Positions 20,815 to 27,917 of a DNA stretch of 39,404 nt are shown piece after piece; positions within the stretch are counted from its first letter, which is position 1, and the number at the start of each line of letters is the position of its first letter. Position numbers and translations under genes: made by a program. This stretch comes from Planctomycetaceae bacterium (GTDB taxonomy: Bacteria; Planctomycetota; Planctomycetia; Pirellulales; Thermoguttaceae). The notes under the pieces were generated by a model, which was not told the origin of the DNA, made no database searches, and was given only the letters and a program-made list of their open reading frames with translations. Location of the stretch: the NCBI GenBank assembly GCA_012719125.1, contig JAAYAY010000107.1, forward strand, positions 1 to 39,404. The letters are read 5' to 3'.

Positions 20815-20879
20815 GTTTAACGCCCAGCCGCAGGCGCCGGCCCCCACTCTCGGCAGGCTCCCGCCGCTGGGCGTTAAAA
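20815..20879 (+). repeat. attC-like imperfect hairpin
   Basis: A 65-bp imperfect palindrome. It opens with GTTTAAC (fits the RYYYAAC core of integron attC sites) and ends with GTTAAAA (fits GTTRRRY except at the last base). The outer 13 bp (20816-20828 and 20866-20878) pair perfectly; the inner arms pair with scattered mismatches around a 9-nt loop. Size and shape fit a short attC site, placed about 100 nt after the Gfo/Idh stop. No integrase gene is in the window, so a chance MITE-type hairpin remains possible. Confidence 0.45.
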
Positions 20880-20899
20880 AACCGGTAACACTTCAGCCA
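20876..20899 (+). repeat. 24-nt dispersed repeat, copy 1
   Basis: A run of six A, two variable bases, then GGTAACACTTCAGCCA. The same 24 nt, with only the two variable bases differing, occurs at 29632-29655. It directly abuts the attC-like hairpin here. Confidence 0.7.
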
Positions 20900-21007
20900 A
20901 GTGGAGTAACTGGAAAGGTCGGTAGGCGGCGGAACCTCCGTCAAATCCGAACACGCTCAGATGCCAGGAATCGCTTTCCCAATGCATCCCACGTTGCCCG
21001 CCTTCCG

Positions 21008-21143
21008 ACCGGTGCCTCTGCCTCTTCTCTGTTGCACGATGACCATAACCGCTTGACAAACAACCGTTTAGGCGCGTCGGCAACAAGAGAAGAGGCACCG
21101 GTACTCAGCGGCGAGGATGGAACCTACGCTTACACCGGATGAA
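21008..21143 (-). repeat. Inverted-repeat element, copy A
   Basis: About 130 bp, present in opposite orientation at 22119-22250. The reverse strand reads ...CATCCGGTGTAAGCGTAGG, then TTCCATCCTCGCC, then a long core that is nearly identical in both copies. The core is itself a palindrome (GTGCCTCTTCTCT / AGAGAAGAGGCAC arms) with a nested inner palindrome. Its two ends also read CCGGATGAACC-like. It has the look of a non-autonomous mobile element. The rest of 20900-21350 shows no gene. Confidence 0.75.
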
Positions 21144-21350
21144 CCTTTATTGTTGAGCGAGGCCTGAGTCCTTATCCCCCACCAGCCTCCCGTAGCCGTC
21201 GAGCACTCCGTCGAGGTGGTTGCTGGTGCCCGGCATGACCGACTCCCCTGGATATATCCCGAGTCGTATCACCATGAAATTCACGTGGCTATATTACTCG
21301 TCTGTTCCCCCCGAGGCCATCCACCCCCCAAAGAATGCCGCCGAACCGGG

Positions 21351-21378
21351 TTGACCTGGCAAGCGGGGACGGTATCCT
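21351..21378 (+). promoter_or_regulatory. Sigma-70-like promoter for the lipoprotein gene
   Basis: TTGACC at 21351-21356 and TATCCT at 21373-21378, 16 nt apart. The start codon of the downstream lipoprotein gene is about 60 nt further on, giving a normal leader length. Confidence 0.5.
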
Positions 21379-21439
21379 CAGTGGCACCGGGCAGGCCGAC
21401 ACGGAACGGTCCGGAAGAACACGAACGCGGGAAGAATCA

Positions 21440-22069
21440 ATGAGTTCGGCGACATATGGAGGAGGCATTATAAATCGACGCAACCTGAGGCGTATTCTTG
21501 CTCTAACAGTTGTAGTCGGCTGTTCTTCCTGCAACTCACCTTCGATTGACCGATCCGATGCATGGCAAACACTGCGCTTTTTGGACGAATCTATTCAGGT
21601 CGACTTTCCTGCCACCCCAGTTGCTGAGACACAAAACGCTGAGACGGAAGAGGGCGTCGTTCGTTTCGCTTCTCATAAGGCGATGGTAAACGGGATCTTC
21701 TTTAATGTACTGCTGGCAACATTTCCCGAATCGACGATCGAGGCAAGAGATGACAAACAGGCCTTCCTGATGCAGATTTCGCAACAACATGAATTGGCAA
21801 AGGCTGGTGCTAGACGGGAGTATCTTCGCTCGCAACCTTCAGCGGCTGTACCCGCCATCGAGCACCGCTATAGCTATCCTATGGGTACAAACAACGCAGG
21901 ACAACAGTACGCCCCGGGATTTGCTGTATGGAAAACGTTCCTAGTCGACAATACAATTTGCTCAGTTTTCGTCGACGTAGTTCAATCAGCGTACGACTCA
22001 GAGCCGGCTCGTGTGGAAGAGATGATTGACAAATTCTTCTCGTCGATTGAATTTGACCCTGGAAACTGA
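21440..22069 (+). CDS. Predicted lipoprotein of unknown function
   Basis: A 209-residue protein. A short signal (RRILALTVVVGC) ends in a lipobox VVGC with the lipidated Cys at 28, followed by SSCNSPS. The mature part is a compact, mostly beta-alpha domain (FLDESIQVDFPATPVAET, then VRFASHKAMVNGIFFNVLLATFPE) with a C-terminal VEEMIDKFFSSIEF helix. It resembles small exported domains of the type annotated only as hypothetical, and I cannot name a function. The ATG at 21440 has GGAAG upstream. Its GC content is clearly lower than that of the neighbours, and it is bracketed by inverted copies of a palindromic element, so horizontal acquisition is likely. Confidence 0.75.
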   Translation: MSSATYGGGIINRRNLRRILALTVVVGCSSCNSPSIDRSDAWQTLRFLDESIQVDFPATPVAETQNAETEEGVVRFASHKAMVNGIFFNVLLATFPESTIEARDDKQAFLMQISQQHELAKAGARREYLRSQPSAAVPAIEHRYSYPMGTNNAGQQYAPGFAVWKTFLVDNTICSVFVDVVQSAYDSEPARVEEMIDKFFSSIEFDPGN

Positions 22070-22077
22070 AGACGATC

Positions 22078-22097
22078 AAAGGGGTCGGGTGTCTTTG
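22078..22097 (+). repeat. Half copy of the 5566-5681 element terminus
   Basis: This 20-nt stretch shares the AAAGGGGTCGGG core and CTTTG end with the inverted termini of the element at 5566-5681, differing in the middle. Only one end is present, so it is a fragment or a solo terminus. It lies just after the lipoprotein stop. Confidence 0.5.
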
Positions 22098-22118
22098 TTC
22101 TTGATAGTTCTTGAAAGA

Positions 22119-22250
22119 ACATCCGGCGCAAACGTAGGTTCCATCCTCGCCCGGGAGTACCAGGCCCCTCTTCTCTTGTTGCCGACGCGCCTAAACGGTT
22201 GTTTGTCAAGCGGTTATGGTCATCGTGCAACAGAGAAGAGGCACCGGTAC
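22119..22250 (+). repeat. Inverted-repeat element, copy B
   Basis: The opposite-orientation partner of the copy at 21008-21143. The core from about 22170 to 22240 is almost base-for-base the reverse complement of copy A. A CCGGATGAACC motif follows at about 22281-22292, as in copy A, so the true element may extend to about 22292. Confidence 0.75.
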
Positions 22251-22460
22251 TCTTCATGCACTTCGCACCCTGCGCGAATTCCGGATGAACCATAAAGAAG
22301 TCGATCTGTTTGCTGCCAGAGTTTGGTGAGCAGCACAAGGAGCATCTTGCCGTCGCTACCCTTGACCGGCCCGTGTCCCGGAAACCACTCGCTGCCAAGC
22401 CGACAAACCCCACCTCCCTCCTCGCATTCCGGCGTCCTCCTCTTCCGTCATCCTTCAACC

Positions 22461-22522
22461 TCCCCCCGCGTCTCTGCGCCTCTGCGCGAGCCCCCTCCGT
22501 GTTCTCTGTGCCTCTGTGTTCA
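22461..22522. repeat. Degenerate CACAGAGG-type repeat
   Basis: On the reverse strand this reads as several spaced copies of a CRCAGAGG/CRCAGAG unit (for example CACAGAGGCACAGAG and CGCAGAGGCGCAGAG). This is a non-coding, low-complexity block. The remainder of 22300-22635 has no convincing gene. Confidence 0.5.
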
Positions 22523-22636
22523 CGCTCTCTCTGCCAGAACCCGTTACGGTACGGCAGTCGCCACGTGGAGCGACCGAGAAAGGGACTAACAGCCCCCACC
22601 CCCACCAAAAAACTCCCCAAGTGTTCAATTTTCTTA

Positions 22637-22664
22637 TTGAATTGTCCGCCCAAATCGATATACT
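22637..22664 (+). promoter_or_regulatory. Promoter giving a predicted leaderless transcript
   Basis: TTGAAT at 22637-22642 and TATACT at 22659-22664, with a 16-nt spacer in an AT-rich patch. A start point 7 nt after the -10 box would be position 22671, exactly the A of the ATG of the next gene. Confidence 0.55.
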
Positions 22665-22670
22665 ATACGT

Positions 22671-23291
22671 ATGAACATCACCACGCCCCGCCACAATGCC
22701 CTCAACCTCCTCGCCGACCACCCCGAACGCTTCGCCGACCAGGGCGCCGTCGTCGCCACCTGGCGCACCTACCGCGGGCGGCGCCTCGGACCCTACTACC
22801 GACTCACCTGGCGCGAAAACCGCCGACAACACTCCGTCTACCTCGGCGCCGACGGCCCGCTCGTCGACGAGGTCCGCCGCCTCCTCCACCAGACCCACAC
22901 CGCCCGGCGCCTCAAACGAGAGCACCGCCGCAACCGGCAACTCTTCCGCGAAAACGTCATCCGCCCACTCGAACAGTACGTCAAAGAGATGTTCCGACTC
23001 TTCGGCAACGGCCTCTACCTCAAAGGATCAGAGGTTCGCGGCTCCAGAACCGCCGGACCACGCCTCACCGACGCCGATGTCCCGCCACACCTCATCCCCG
23101 AGTTCCCGCTTCCCCTTCCCGCCCCCCCTTGCCCAAATTCACCAGCAGGCCCTGGCCAACCTGAACCGCCACAACGAACCGCCCGCTGCCTCCCCCGCCA
23201 GAGGCCCATCTTCGGAATTTCTTCCATCTGTTACCCAAAAACTCACCGGCCCGACCCGTGTTCCACAGCAACAAACCCCGCCGCAGGGTGA
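22671..23291 (+). CDS. Orphan protein, possibly DUF6788-like
   Basis: A 206-residue frame. Residues 1-100 look like real protein: an N-terminal helix (HNALNLLADHPERFADQG), a TWRTYRGRRLGPYYRLTWRE beta section and an HSVYLGADGPLVDEVRRLL end. This pattern resembles small DUF6788-type proteins (GxYYrl.wReng...YLG) that often sit near transposases; the match is by eye. A basic coiled region follows (RRLKREHRRNRQLFRENVI). From about residue 145 it is Pro/Cys-rich and not convincing. A C7 tract at 23122-23128 marks the change; removing one C gives a more protein-like continuation (LAQIHQQALANLNRHNEPP). No ribosome site is present, consistent with the leaderless promoter. It is convergent with the permease gene. 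Confidence 0.55.
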   Translation: MNITTPRHNALNLLADHPERFADQGAVVATWRTYRGRRLGPYYRLTWRENRRQHSVYLGADGPLVDEVRRLLHQTHTARRLKREHRRNRQLFRENVIRPLEQYVKEMFRLFGNGLYLKGSEVRGSRTAGPRLTDADVPPHLIPEFPLPLPAPPCPNSPAGPGQPEPPQRTARCLPRQRPIFGISSICYPKTHRPDPCSTATNPAAG

Positions 23292-23369
23292 GATACCCAG
23301 TTCTCCCGCAAATCGCAATACCGGTGCCGCTGCTCCACACCGGCTCTCCACGCCGCAACTCCGCTCGCC

Positions 23370-24575
23370 TCACAGCCAGAACCACAAAGCAGCGATCGCC
23401 AGGGTCACCACCGATACCGGAATGCCCACGCGAGCGTGGTCGCCCCACGTGATCTCTACGTCGAGCCGCTTCGCCTGGTCCACCACGATGAGATTGGCAA
23501 TCGAACCAACCAGCAGAAGATTCCCGGCCAGGGTCGACACGATCGCCAGGATCGGCCCGGCCATCGGATGGGTGGCCGAAGGAAGCAGAAGCATCACCGC
23601 CGGCACGTTCGAAACCAGATTCGACAGAACGACCGTGCTGCCAAACAGCCAGGCCGGCTTCTCGAGCTCCACGCCCCCGCTACGCAGATGGGCCATCAGC
23701 CACTCCAGGTTCCCGCTGGTCTGCATGGTATGGTTGACGACGAACAAGCCGACGAACAGCACCAGAAGCTGCCAGTCGACCAATCCGAGCATCTCCCGGG
23801 AGTGCATCTTCCGCGAGCACAACAAGATCCCACCCGCCGCCAGGGCGACCAGTTCCCGCGGCCAAGGGGCGAACAAAAACGCCGCCATCAGAGCTGCCGT
23901 AATGGCCAGACCCTTGGTCGCCTGCCAGCGATTGAACGGAACCGGGGGAACCGGCGGTATCACCGTCTCCCTTTGCCACCTCCCGCGCGCCAGTCCCACG
24001 ATCACCAGCCAGGTGGCTGCCAGCCCCAGGATCGACGGAACGGCAGCCACCCGGAGGTATCCGGCAAACGAAAGCCGCAGAACCTGGCCGATCAGCATGT
24101 TCTGCGGGTTGCCGATGAGCGTGGCAGCCGAACCGATGTTCGAGGCGCAGGCCAGGCCCAGAAGAAATGGCTTCGGATCCAGCCGGCGGCGCACGCAACA
24201 TTCGATCAGCACGGGCGTCATCGCCAGGCACACGATGTCGTTCGCCAAAACGGCCGACAGAACGCCGGCAGCCGCCACGATCAAGCCCAGAAGCATCGCC
24301 GGCGGGCCGTCAAAGGCGTCCACCCGATGCACCACCCAGGTATAAAATCCACTCAAACGAAACTGGGCTGAAACAATCATCAAACCAAGCAGCAGCGCGA
24401 TCGTCGGAACGTCGACCGCCAGCCCCAACTGGTGCATGTCCAGCCGCCCAGCCGCCAGGACCGCAATCGCACCAATCAGCGCCACTCCCGTACGATCGAT
24501 CGCCAGCCCCGGCAGTTCGCCCAGGATCATGCCGAGATAAACAACCAGAAATATCGAGAGAACGAAGGTATCCAA
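23370..24575 (-). CDS. ArsB/NhaD (ion transporter superfamily) permease
   Basis: A 401-residue polytopic membrane protein with about 10-11 spans. Family marks are the first-half ANDIVCLAMTPVLIE and SNIGSAATLIGNPQNMLIG, and the second-half SNLVSNVPAVMLLLP and GNLLLVGSIANLIV, the paired substrate-site loops of the ArsB/NhaD/CitM superfamily. It probably exchanges or exports an inorganic or organic anion, or Na+/H+; the ion cannot be chosen from sequence, and no arsenic-resistance genes are nearby. The start is TTG at 24575, immediately after the TGA of the upstream gene (TGATTG), because the first span starts right there and no earlier codon is available. Translation is therefore probably reinitiated after the hydrolase gene. 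Confidence 0.88.
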   Translation of the reverse strand: MDTFVLSIFLVVYLGMILGELPGLAIDRTGVALIGAIAVLAAGRLDMHQLGLAVDVPTIALLLGLMIVSAQFRLSGFYTWVVHRVDAFDGPPAMLLGLIVAAAGVLSAVLANDIVCLAMTPVLIECCVRRRLDPKPFLLGLACASNIGSAATLIGNPQNMLIGQVLRLSFAGYLRVAAVPSILGLAATWLVIVGLARGRWQRETVIPPVPPVPFNRWQATKGLAITAALMAAFLFAPWPRELVALAAGGILLCSRKMHSREMLGLVDWQLLVLFVGLFVVNHTMQTSGNLEWLMAHLRSGGVELEKPAWLFGSTVVLSNLVSNVPAVMLLLPSATHPMAGPILAIVSTLAGNLLLVGSIANLIVVDQAKRLDVEITWGDHARVGIPVSVVTLAIAALWFWL

Positions 24576-25679
24576 TCACGGAACTCCGCAATGCTTCGCG
24601 AGATTCGGCGTCAGCACCTCGGCGAACACCGTCGCGGCAATCCGCTTGCGAGCCAGGTCGCTCACTTCGTTCTTTGCCCGAACCGCCGGATGGTCCCAGT
24701 TGGTCAGGACGATGACGTACACGTTCCGGTCAGGATCGATCGCCAGGGTCTGGCCCGTATAACCCGTGTGGTAGAAGGTATTCGGCGACAGTTGCTCGGG
24801 GACATTTCCTCCGTTGCCGCGATGCCAGACAATTCCCGCCGCGGTGAACTCTCGCCAAATGGTCTCCGAGAAGAAGCGATGTCCTTCGCAATTGCCCCGG
24901 TTCAGCCAGAGGGTCGCCAACTTCGAAAGGTCCAGGGCGGTGGTGAAGATCCCGGCGTTTCCCACGGGGCGTCCGATCCTGCGGGCGTTCTGATCGCAGA
25001 TCTCGCCGCAAGCGACACTCATTCTCACGCAGCGATCCCGCCGATCCTCGGGCACCGGTCCGAAACAGGTGTCGTTCATTCCCAGGGGATCGAAGATGTT
25101 CTGTCGGCAGAATGCGCCGAATTCCTGGCCATGGATTTCCGCCAGCATCTCGCCGAGACGAATCATGCCGAGGCACGAATAGGTGTATTTCGAGTCGACC
25201 GGCCAGGAAATGTCTCGTGCAAGGATCTCGCGAACCAGCCGCTCTCCTTCGAACTGTTTGCAGAGGCTCTTAGTATTGTCGAGCCCCGATCGATGGGTGG
25301 CCGTGTACCGAATTGTGATCCGATCGGCGCCTTCGCCCGTCATGCCGGGGAGGTGATCCCGCATGAGGTCGTCGAGCGACATATCAGGGCGTCGATCGAG
25401 CGTGACGGCCAGGGCGGTGGCGATGGTTGTCACCTTGGTGATGCTGGCGACGTCGAAGAGGCTCTCGGTGGTCATGGCCTTGCCCGTATCGCGCCGGCCG
25501 TAGGCCTTGTGAAACGAGACGCCTTCCGGGGTTCCCGCAATGACCACGGTACCGAGGAACATGCCGTCGGCAATCTCCTTTTCGACCTGGGCGTCGATCG
25601 AGTCGTTGGCCCGAGTGGAAGGCGTCCAACACACGCAACACGCCAGCATGACGGCAGCGGTGATACTGGATCGTTTCAT
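24576..25679 (-). CDS. Exported serine beta-lactamase-like hydrolase (class C/S12 type)
   Basis: A 367-residue protein with a signal peptide (ITAAVMLACCVCWTPSTRA). The catalytic motif SxxK is S79-I-T-K82 (FDVASITKVTT). The second motif, normally YxN, reads Y167-S-C169, with Cys in place of Asn. The third (KTG) is HTG in FYHTGYTGQ, as in many esterase-like members. It is therefore an exported serine hydrolase of the beta-lactamase class C/peptidase S12 superfamily, more likely an esterase or peptidase than an antibiotic-resistance enzyme. The ribosome site GGAAAG precedes the ATG at 25679. Its stop directly abuts the permease start, so product release or uptake may be linked, and ftsY ends 25 nt upstream. 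Confidence 0.88.
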   Translation of the reverse strand: MKRSSITAAVMLACCVCWTPSTRANDSIDAQVEKEIADGMFLGTVVIAGTPEGVSFHKAYGRRDTGKAMTTESLFDVASITKVTTIATALAVTLDRRPDMSLDDLMRDHLPGMTGEGADRITIRYTATHRSGLDNTKSLCKQFEGERLVREILARDISWPVDSKYTYSCLGMIRLGEMLAEIHGQEFGAFCRQNIFDPLGMNDTCFGPVPEDRRDRCVRMSVACGEICDQNARRIGRPVGNAGIFTTALDLSKLATLWLNRGNCEGHRFFSETIWREFTAAGIVWHRGNGGNVPEQLSPNTFYHTGYTGQTLAIDPDRNVYVIVLTNWDHPAVRAKNEVSDLARKRIAATVFAEVLTPNLAKHCGVP

Positions 25680-25704
25680 CGTGCTTTCCTTGACAGAATC
25701 CCGC

Positions 25705-26634
25705 CTATTTCTTCCTTCCCACCTCGTCGAACAGGGCGTCGACGAACGGATCGGGCTCGAAAAGCGCGAGATCGTCGGCCTGTTCGCCGACTCCGACGTA
25801 CTTGACGGGCAGGCCGACGGATTGGCGGATGGCGACCACCACGCCCCCTTTGGCCGTGCCGTCGAGCTTGGCCAGGATGATGCCCGTGCATCGGACGGCC
25901 TCGGTGAAGTGTTGTGCCTGGCTGATGCCGTTCTGTCCGGTCGTGGCGTCCAGGACGAGGATCACTTCATGCGGGGCCTCGGGGATCTGTTTCCCGATGA
26001 CGCGATGGATCTTGGAGAGCTCCTGCATCAGGTTGTGCTGGGTCTGCAACCGGCCGGCCGTATCGACGATGCACACGTCGGCCCCGATCTCCAGTGCCTT
26101 GGCCACGGCGCGGTGCGCGACGCTTGCCGGATCCGATCCCTGGTCGCCGGTCACGATCTCGGCCCCGAGCCTGCCGGCCCAAACCGTCAGTTGCTCGACC
26201 GCGGCCGCGCGGAAGGTATCGGCCGCGCCGAGGACCACCTTCTTGCCCGAATCCGAAAACAGCTTCGCCAATTTGGCAATCGTGGTCGTCTTCCCGCAGC
26301 CGTTCACGCCGCAAACCATGATCACGGTCGGTCCGCCGGCGGCGAAGCGAATCGGCTCGGCCGGTTGGGCCATGAGTGCTTTGAGCTTCTTCTTGAACTC
26401 TTCGAGGACCTCACTCAACTGAACGACCCGTCCCCGGAAGGCTGTGCGGACGGTGTCGACCGTCTCCTGGGCAGACCGCACACCCATGTCCGTCTTGATG
26501 AGTCTCTCGAACAGTTGGTCGAGAAACTCGTCGTCCACCAGCCGGCCTTCGCTCTTGAACAAGTCGCGAATGTCGGTGTTGAGGAGTTGGGTGGTCTTCT
26601 TGAGGCCTTGTTTGAACTTGTCGAATATACCCAT
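25705..26634 (-). CDS. ftsY: Signal recognition particle receptor FtsY
   Basis: A 309-residue SRP-GTPase. Residues 1-95 form the N domain (MGIFDKFKQGLKKTTQLL) with almost no acidic A domain. The G domain carries the P-loop GVNGCGKTT at 109-117, DTFRAAAVEQL (insertion box), DTAGR, and AKLDGTAKGG (G4/closing loop). FtsY receives SRP-ribosome complexes at the inner membrane and, with Ffh, hands them to SecYEG. I chose the ATG at 26634 because the conserved MGIFDK start is there; the longer frame to 26685 adds only intergenic sequence. It is 57 nt from nusB, inside a minus-strand housekeeping cluster. Confidence 0.97.
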   Translation of the reverse strand: MGIFDKFKQGLKKTTQLLNTDIRDLFKSEGRLVDDEFLDQLFERLIKTDMGVRSAQETVDTVRTAFRGRVVQLSEVLEEFKKKLKALMAQPAEPIRFAAGGPTVIMVCGVNGCGKTTTIAKLAKLFSDSGKKVVLGAADTFRAAAVEQLTVWAGRLGAEIVTGDQGSDPASVAHRAVAKALEIGADVCIVDTAGRLQTQHNLMQELSKIHRVIGKQIPEAPHEVILVLDATTGQNGISQAQHFTEAVRCTGIILAKLDGTAKGGVVVAIRQSVGLPVKYVGVGEQADDLALFEPDPFVDALFDEVGRKK

Positions 26635-26691
26635 GGCAAAGTGTCTCAGACTGAAGACTGGAGGCTGGAGGCCGTGCAGGCACAAGCCGTC

Positions 26692-27306
26692 TCAGGTCGC
26701 TCCGGCGGGTGGCGTCAGGCGGTCGAGGATGCCGTTGACGAACTGGGCCGACTGGGCGGAACCGAAGCGTTTGGCCAACTCGATCGCCTCGTCGATGGCC
26801 ACCGCTCTCGGCGTGTCGGTGTGGAGCAGTTCGTAGGCCGCCAGACGGAGGATGTTGCGATCGGTGGCCGCCATTCGATCGAGGCTCCAGTTGTCGGCCG
26901 TGGCGTTCAATGCGGCGTCGATTTCCGGACGGTTCTGACGCGCGCCCGCCACCAGCGATCGGCAGAACTCGATCAGTCCCTTGACCGGGATTCGACGCGC
27001 GTGGAAAGCAGCGGCGAACTCAGGGTCGGCAAGCAGTCGATTGGCGGCCAGGTGAACCGTGTCCAGATCCGCAGCATCGTCGAAATCAAATGTCCCAATG
27101 TCGGCGTCCTGGCTCAGCAGGATGTCGAATTCAGGCCGGCTGTGCCGCTCGTCCTCAGGAAACGATCGGACAAACTCGGCCATCTCGATCGCAAATATGC
27201 GATTGCTGATGAAGTCATCGGCCACCGCAGGGTTATTGCGCGGATTCAGATCGTCCTGATAGATCACTTGAAAGGCGACTTCGCGAGCATGACTGCGCTT
27301 GGTCAT
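26692..27306 (-). CDS. nusB: Transcription antitermination factor NusB, with large insertion
   Basis: A 204-residue NusB, compared with about 140 in E. coli. The conserved N-terminus (KRSHAREVAFQVIYQDDLN) and C-terminus (DRNILRLAAYELLHTDTPRAVAIDEAIELAKRFGS...FVNGILDRL) bracket an extra ~60-residue middle region rich in Asp/Ala (about 30-95). NusB binds boxA RNA with NusE and supports rRNA antitermination. The insertion falls between the first helical bundle and the RNA-binding bundle. The ATG at 27306 follows the ribH stop by 3 nt, so translation is coupled. Confidence 0.95.
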   Translation of the reverse strand: MTKRSHAREVAFQVIYQDDLNPRNNPAVADDFISNRIFAIEMAEFVRSFPEDERHSRPEFDILLSQDADIGTFDFDDAADLDTVHLAANRLLADPEFAAAFHARRIPVKGLIEFCRSLVAGARQNRPEIDAALNATADNWSLDRMAATDRNILRLAAYELLHTDTPRAVAIDEAIELAKRFGSAQSAQFVNGILDRLTPPAGAT

Positions 27307-27309
27307 GTC

Positions 27310-27828
27310 CTAATAGTCCTCGGATTCGGGCATCTGACGGAGAAGGTCCAGCATTTCGAGCGCGGCCTCGGCGCACTCGGCGCCCTTGTTGCCGATACGG
27401 CTGTCGGGGCGGTCCTTGCCGCGGGTGCCGGCGTCGCCCCCGCTGCGGGCGATCGCCTGCTGGAGCGTGTTGCAGGTGAGGATGCCGAAGATCACCGGCA
27501 GTCCGCTGTCGAGCCCCAGTTGCGCCAGCGACAGGCTGACGGCGCGGTTGATGTGTTCGTCGTGCGAGGTCTCGCCCTTGATGACGGCCCCGAGACAGAT
27601 CACGGCATCGTAGCTGTCGGCGTCGACCAACCGCCCGGCCACCGTGGGGATCTCGAACGCTCCGGGGACGCGGAACAGGTCGATCGCGTCGTCGGCAATT
27701 CCGTTCTTCCTGAGGGTCTCCACGGCGCCGTCGGCCAGCCGCGAGGTGATTGTCTCGTTGAATCGTGAAACAACAATTGCGAACCGGCCCTTGGTGCCTC
27801 CGGCCTTTCCTTCATACACGTTCGGCAT
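27310..27828 (-). CDS. ribH: 6,7-dimethyl-8-ribityllumazine synthase
   Basis: A 172-residue lumazine synthase, the penultimate step of riboflavin synthesis. The conserved strand FAIVVSRFN, VPGAFEIP, and the catalytic-region GETSHDEHI (family GExxHxx) are present, followed by FGILTCNT and the closing NKGAECAEAALEM. An insertion of about 13 residues (DAGTRGKDRPDSR) precedes NKG, where the canonical protein has a short loop. The ribosome site AAGGA sits 6 nt before the ATG. It lies between rho and nusB; the ribH-nusB pairing is common across bacteria. Confidence 0.96.
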   Translation of the reverse strand: MPNVYEGKAGGTKGRFAIVVSRFNETITSRLADGAVETLRKNGIADDAIDLFRVPGAFEIPTVAGRLVDADSYDAVICLGAVIKGETSHDEHINRAVSLSLAQLGLDSGLPVIFGILTCNTLQQAIARSGGDAGTRGKDRPDSRIGNKGAECAEAALEMLDLLRQMPESEDY

Positions 27829-27917
27829 GATATCCTTCTGTTCTCCTCACAGATTCTGCGGACGGCACTCGGAGAGTGCCTGTTACCTCTTTCACCTGAA
27901 CCCTGAACCCTGACAAC

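Noticed and set aside
21150-21335. A minus-strand 29-codon frame that vaguely recalls DUF1559 tails
   Set aside because: The key histidine-glycine and DGSV-type motifs are absent, so the resemblance is not supportable.
22696-24345. 549-residue frame running from the orphan gene into the permease gene
   Set aside because: It mostly reads antisense to the permease; only its stretch after the C7 tract (23122-23128) is of interest as a possible frame-shifted tail.
25540-27768. 742-residue frame on the plus strand across ftsY, nusB and ribH
   Set aside because: It overlaps three well-supported genes on the opposite strand and is a GC-driven antisense frame.
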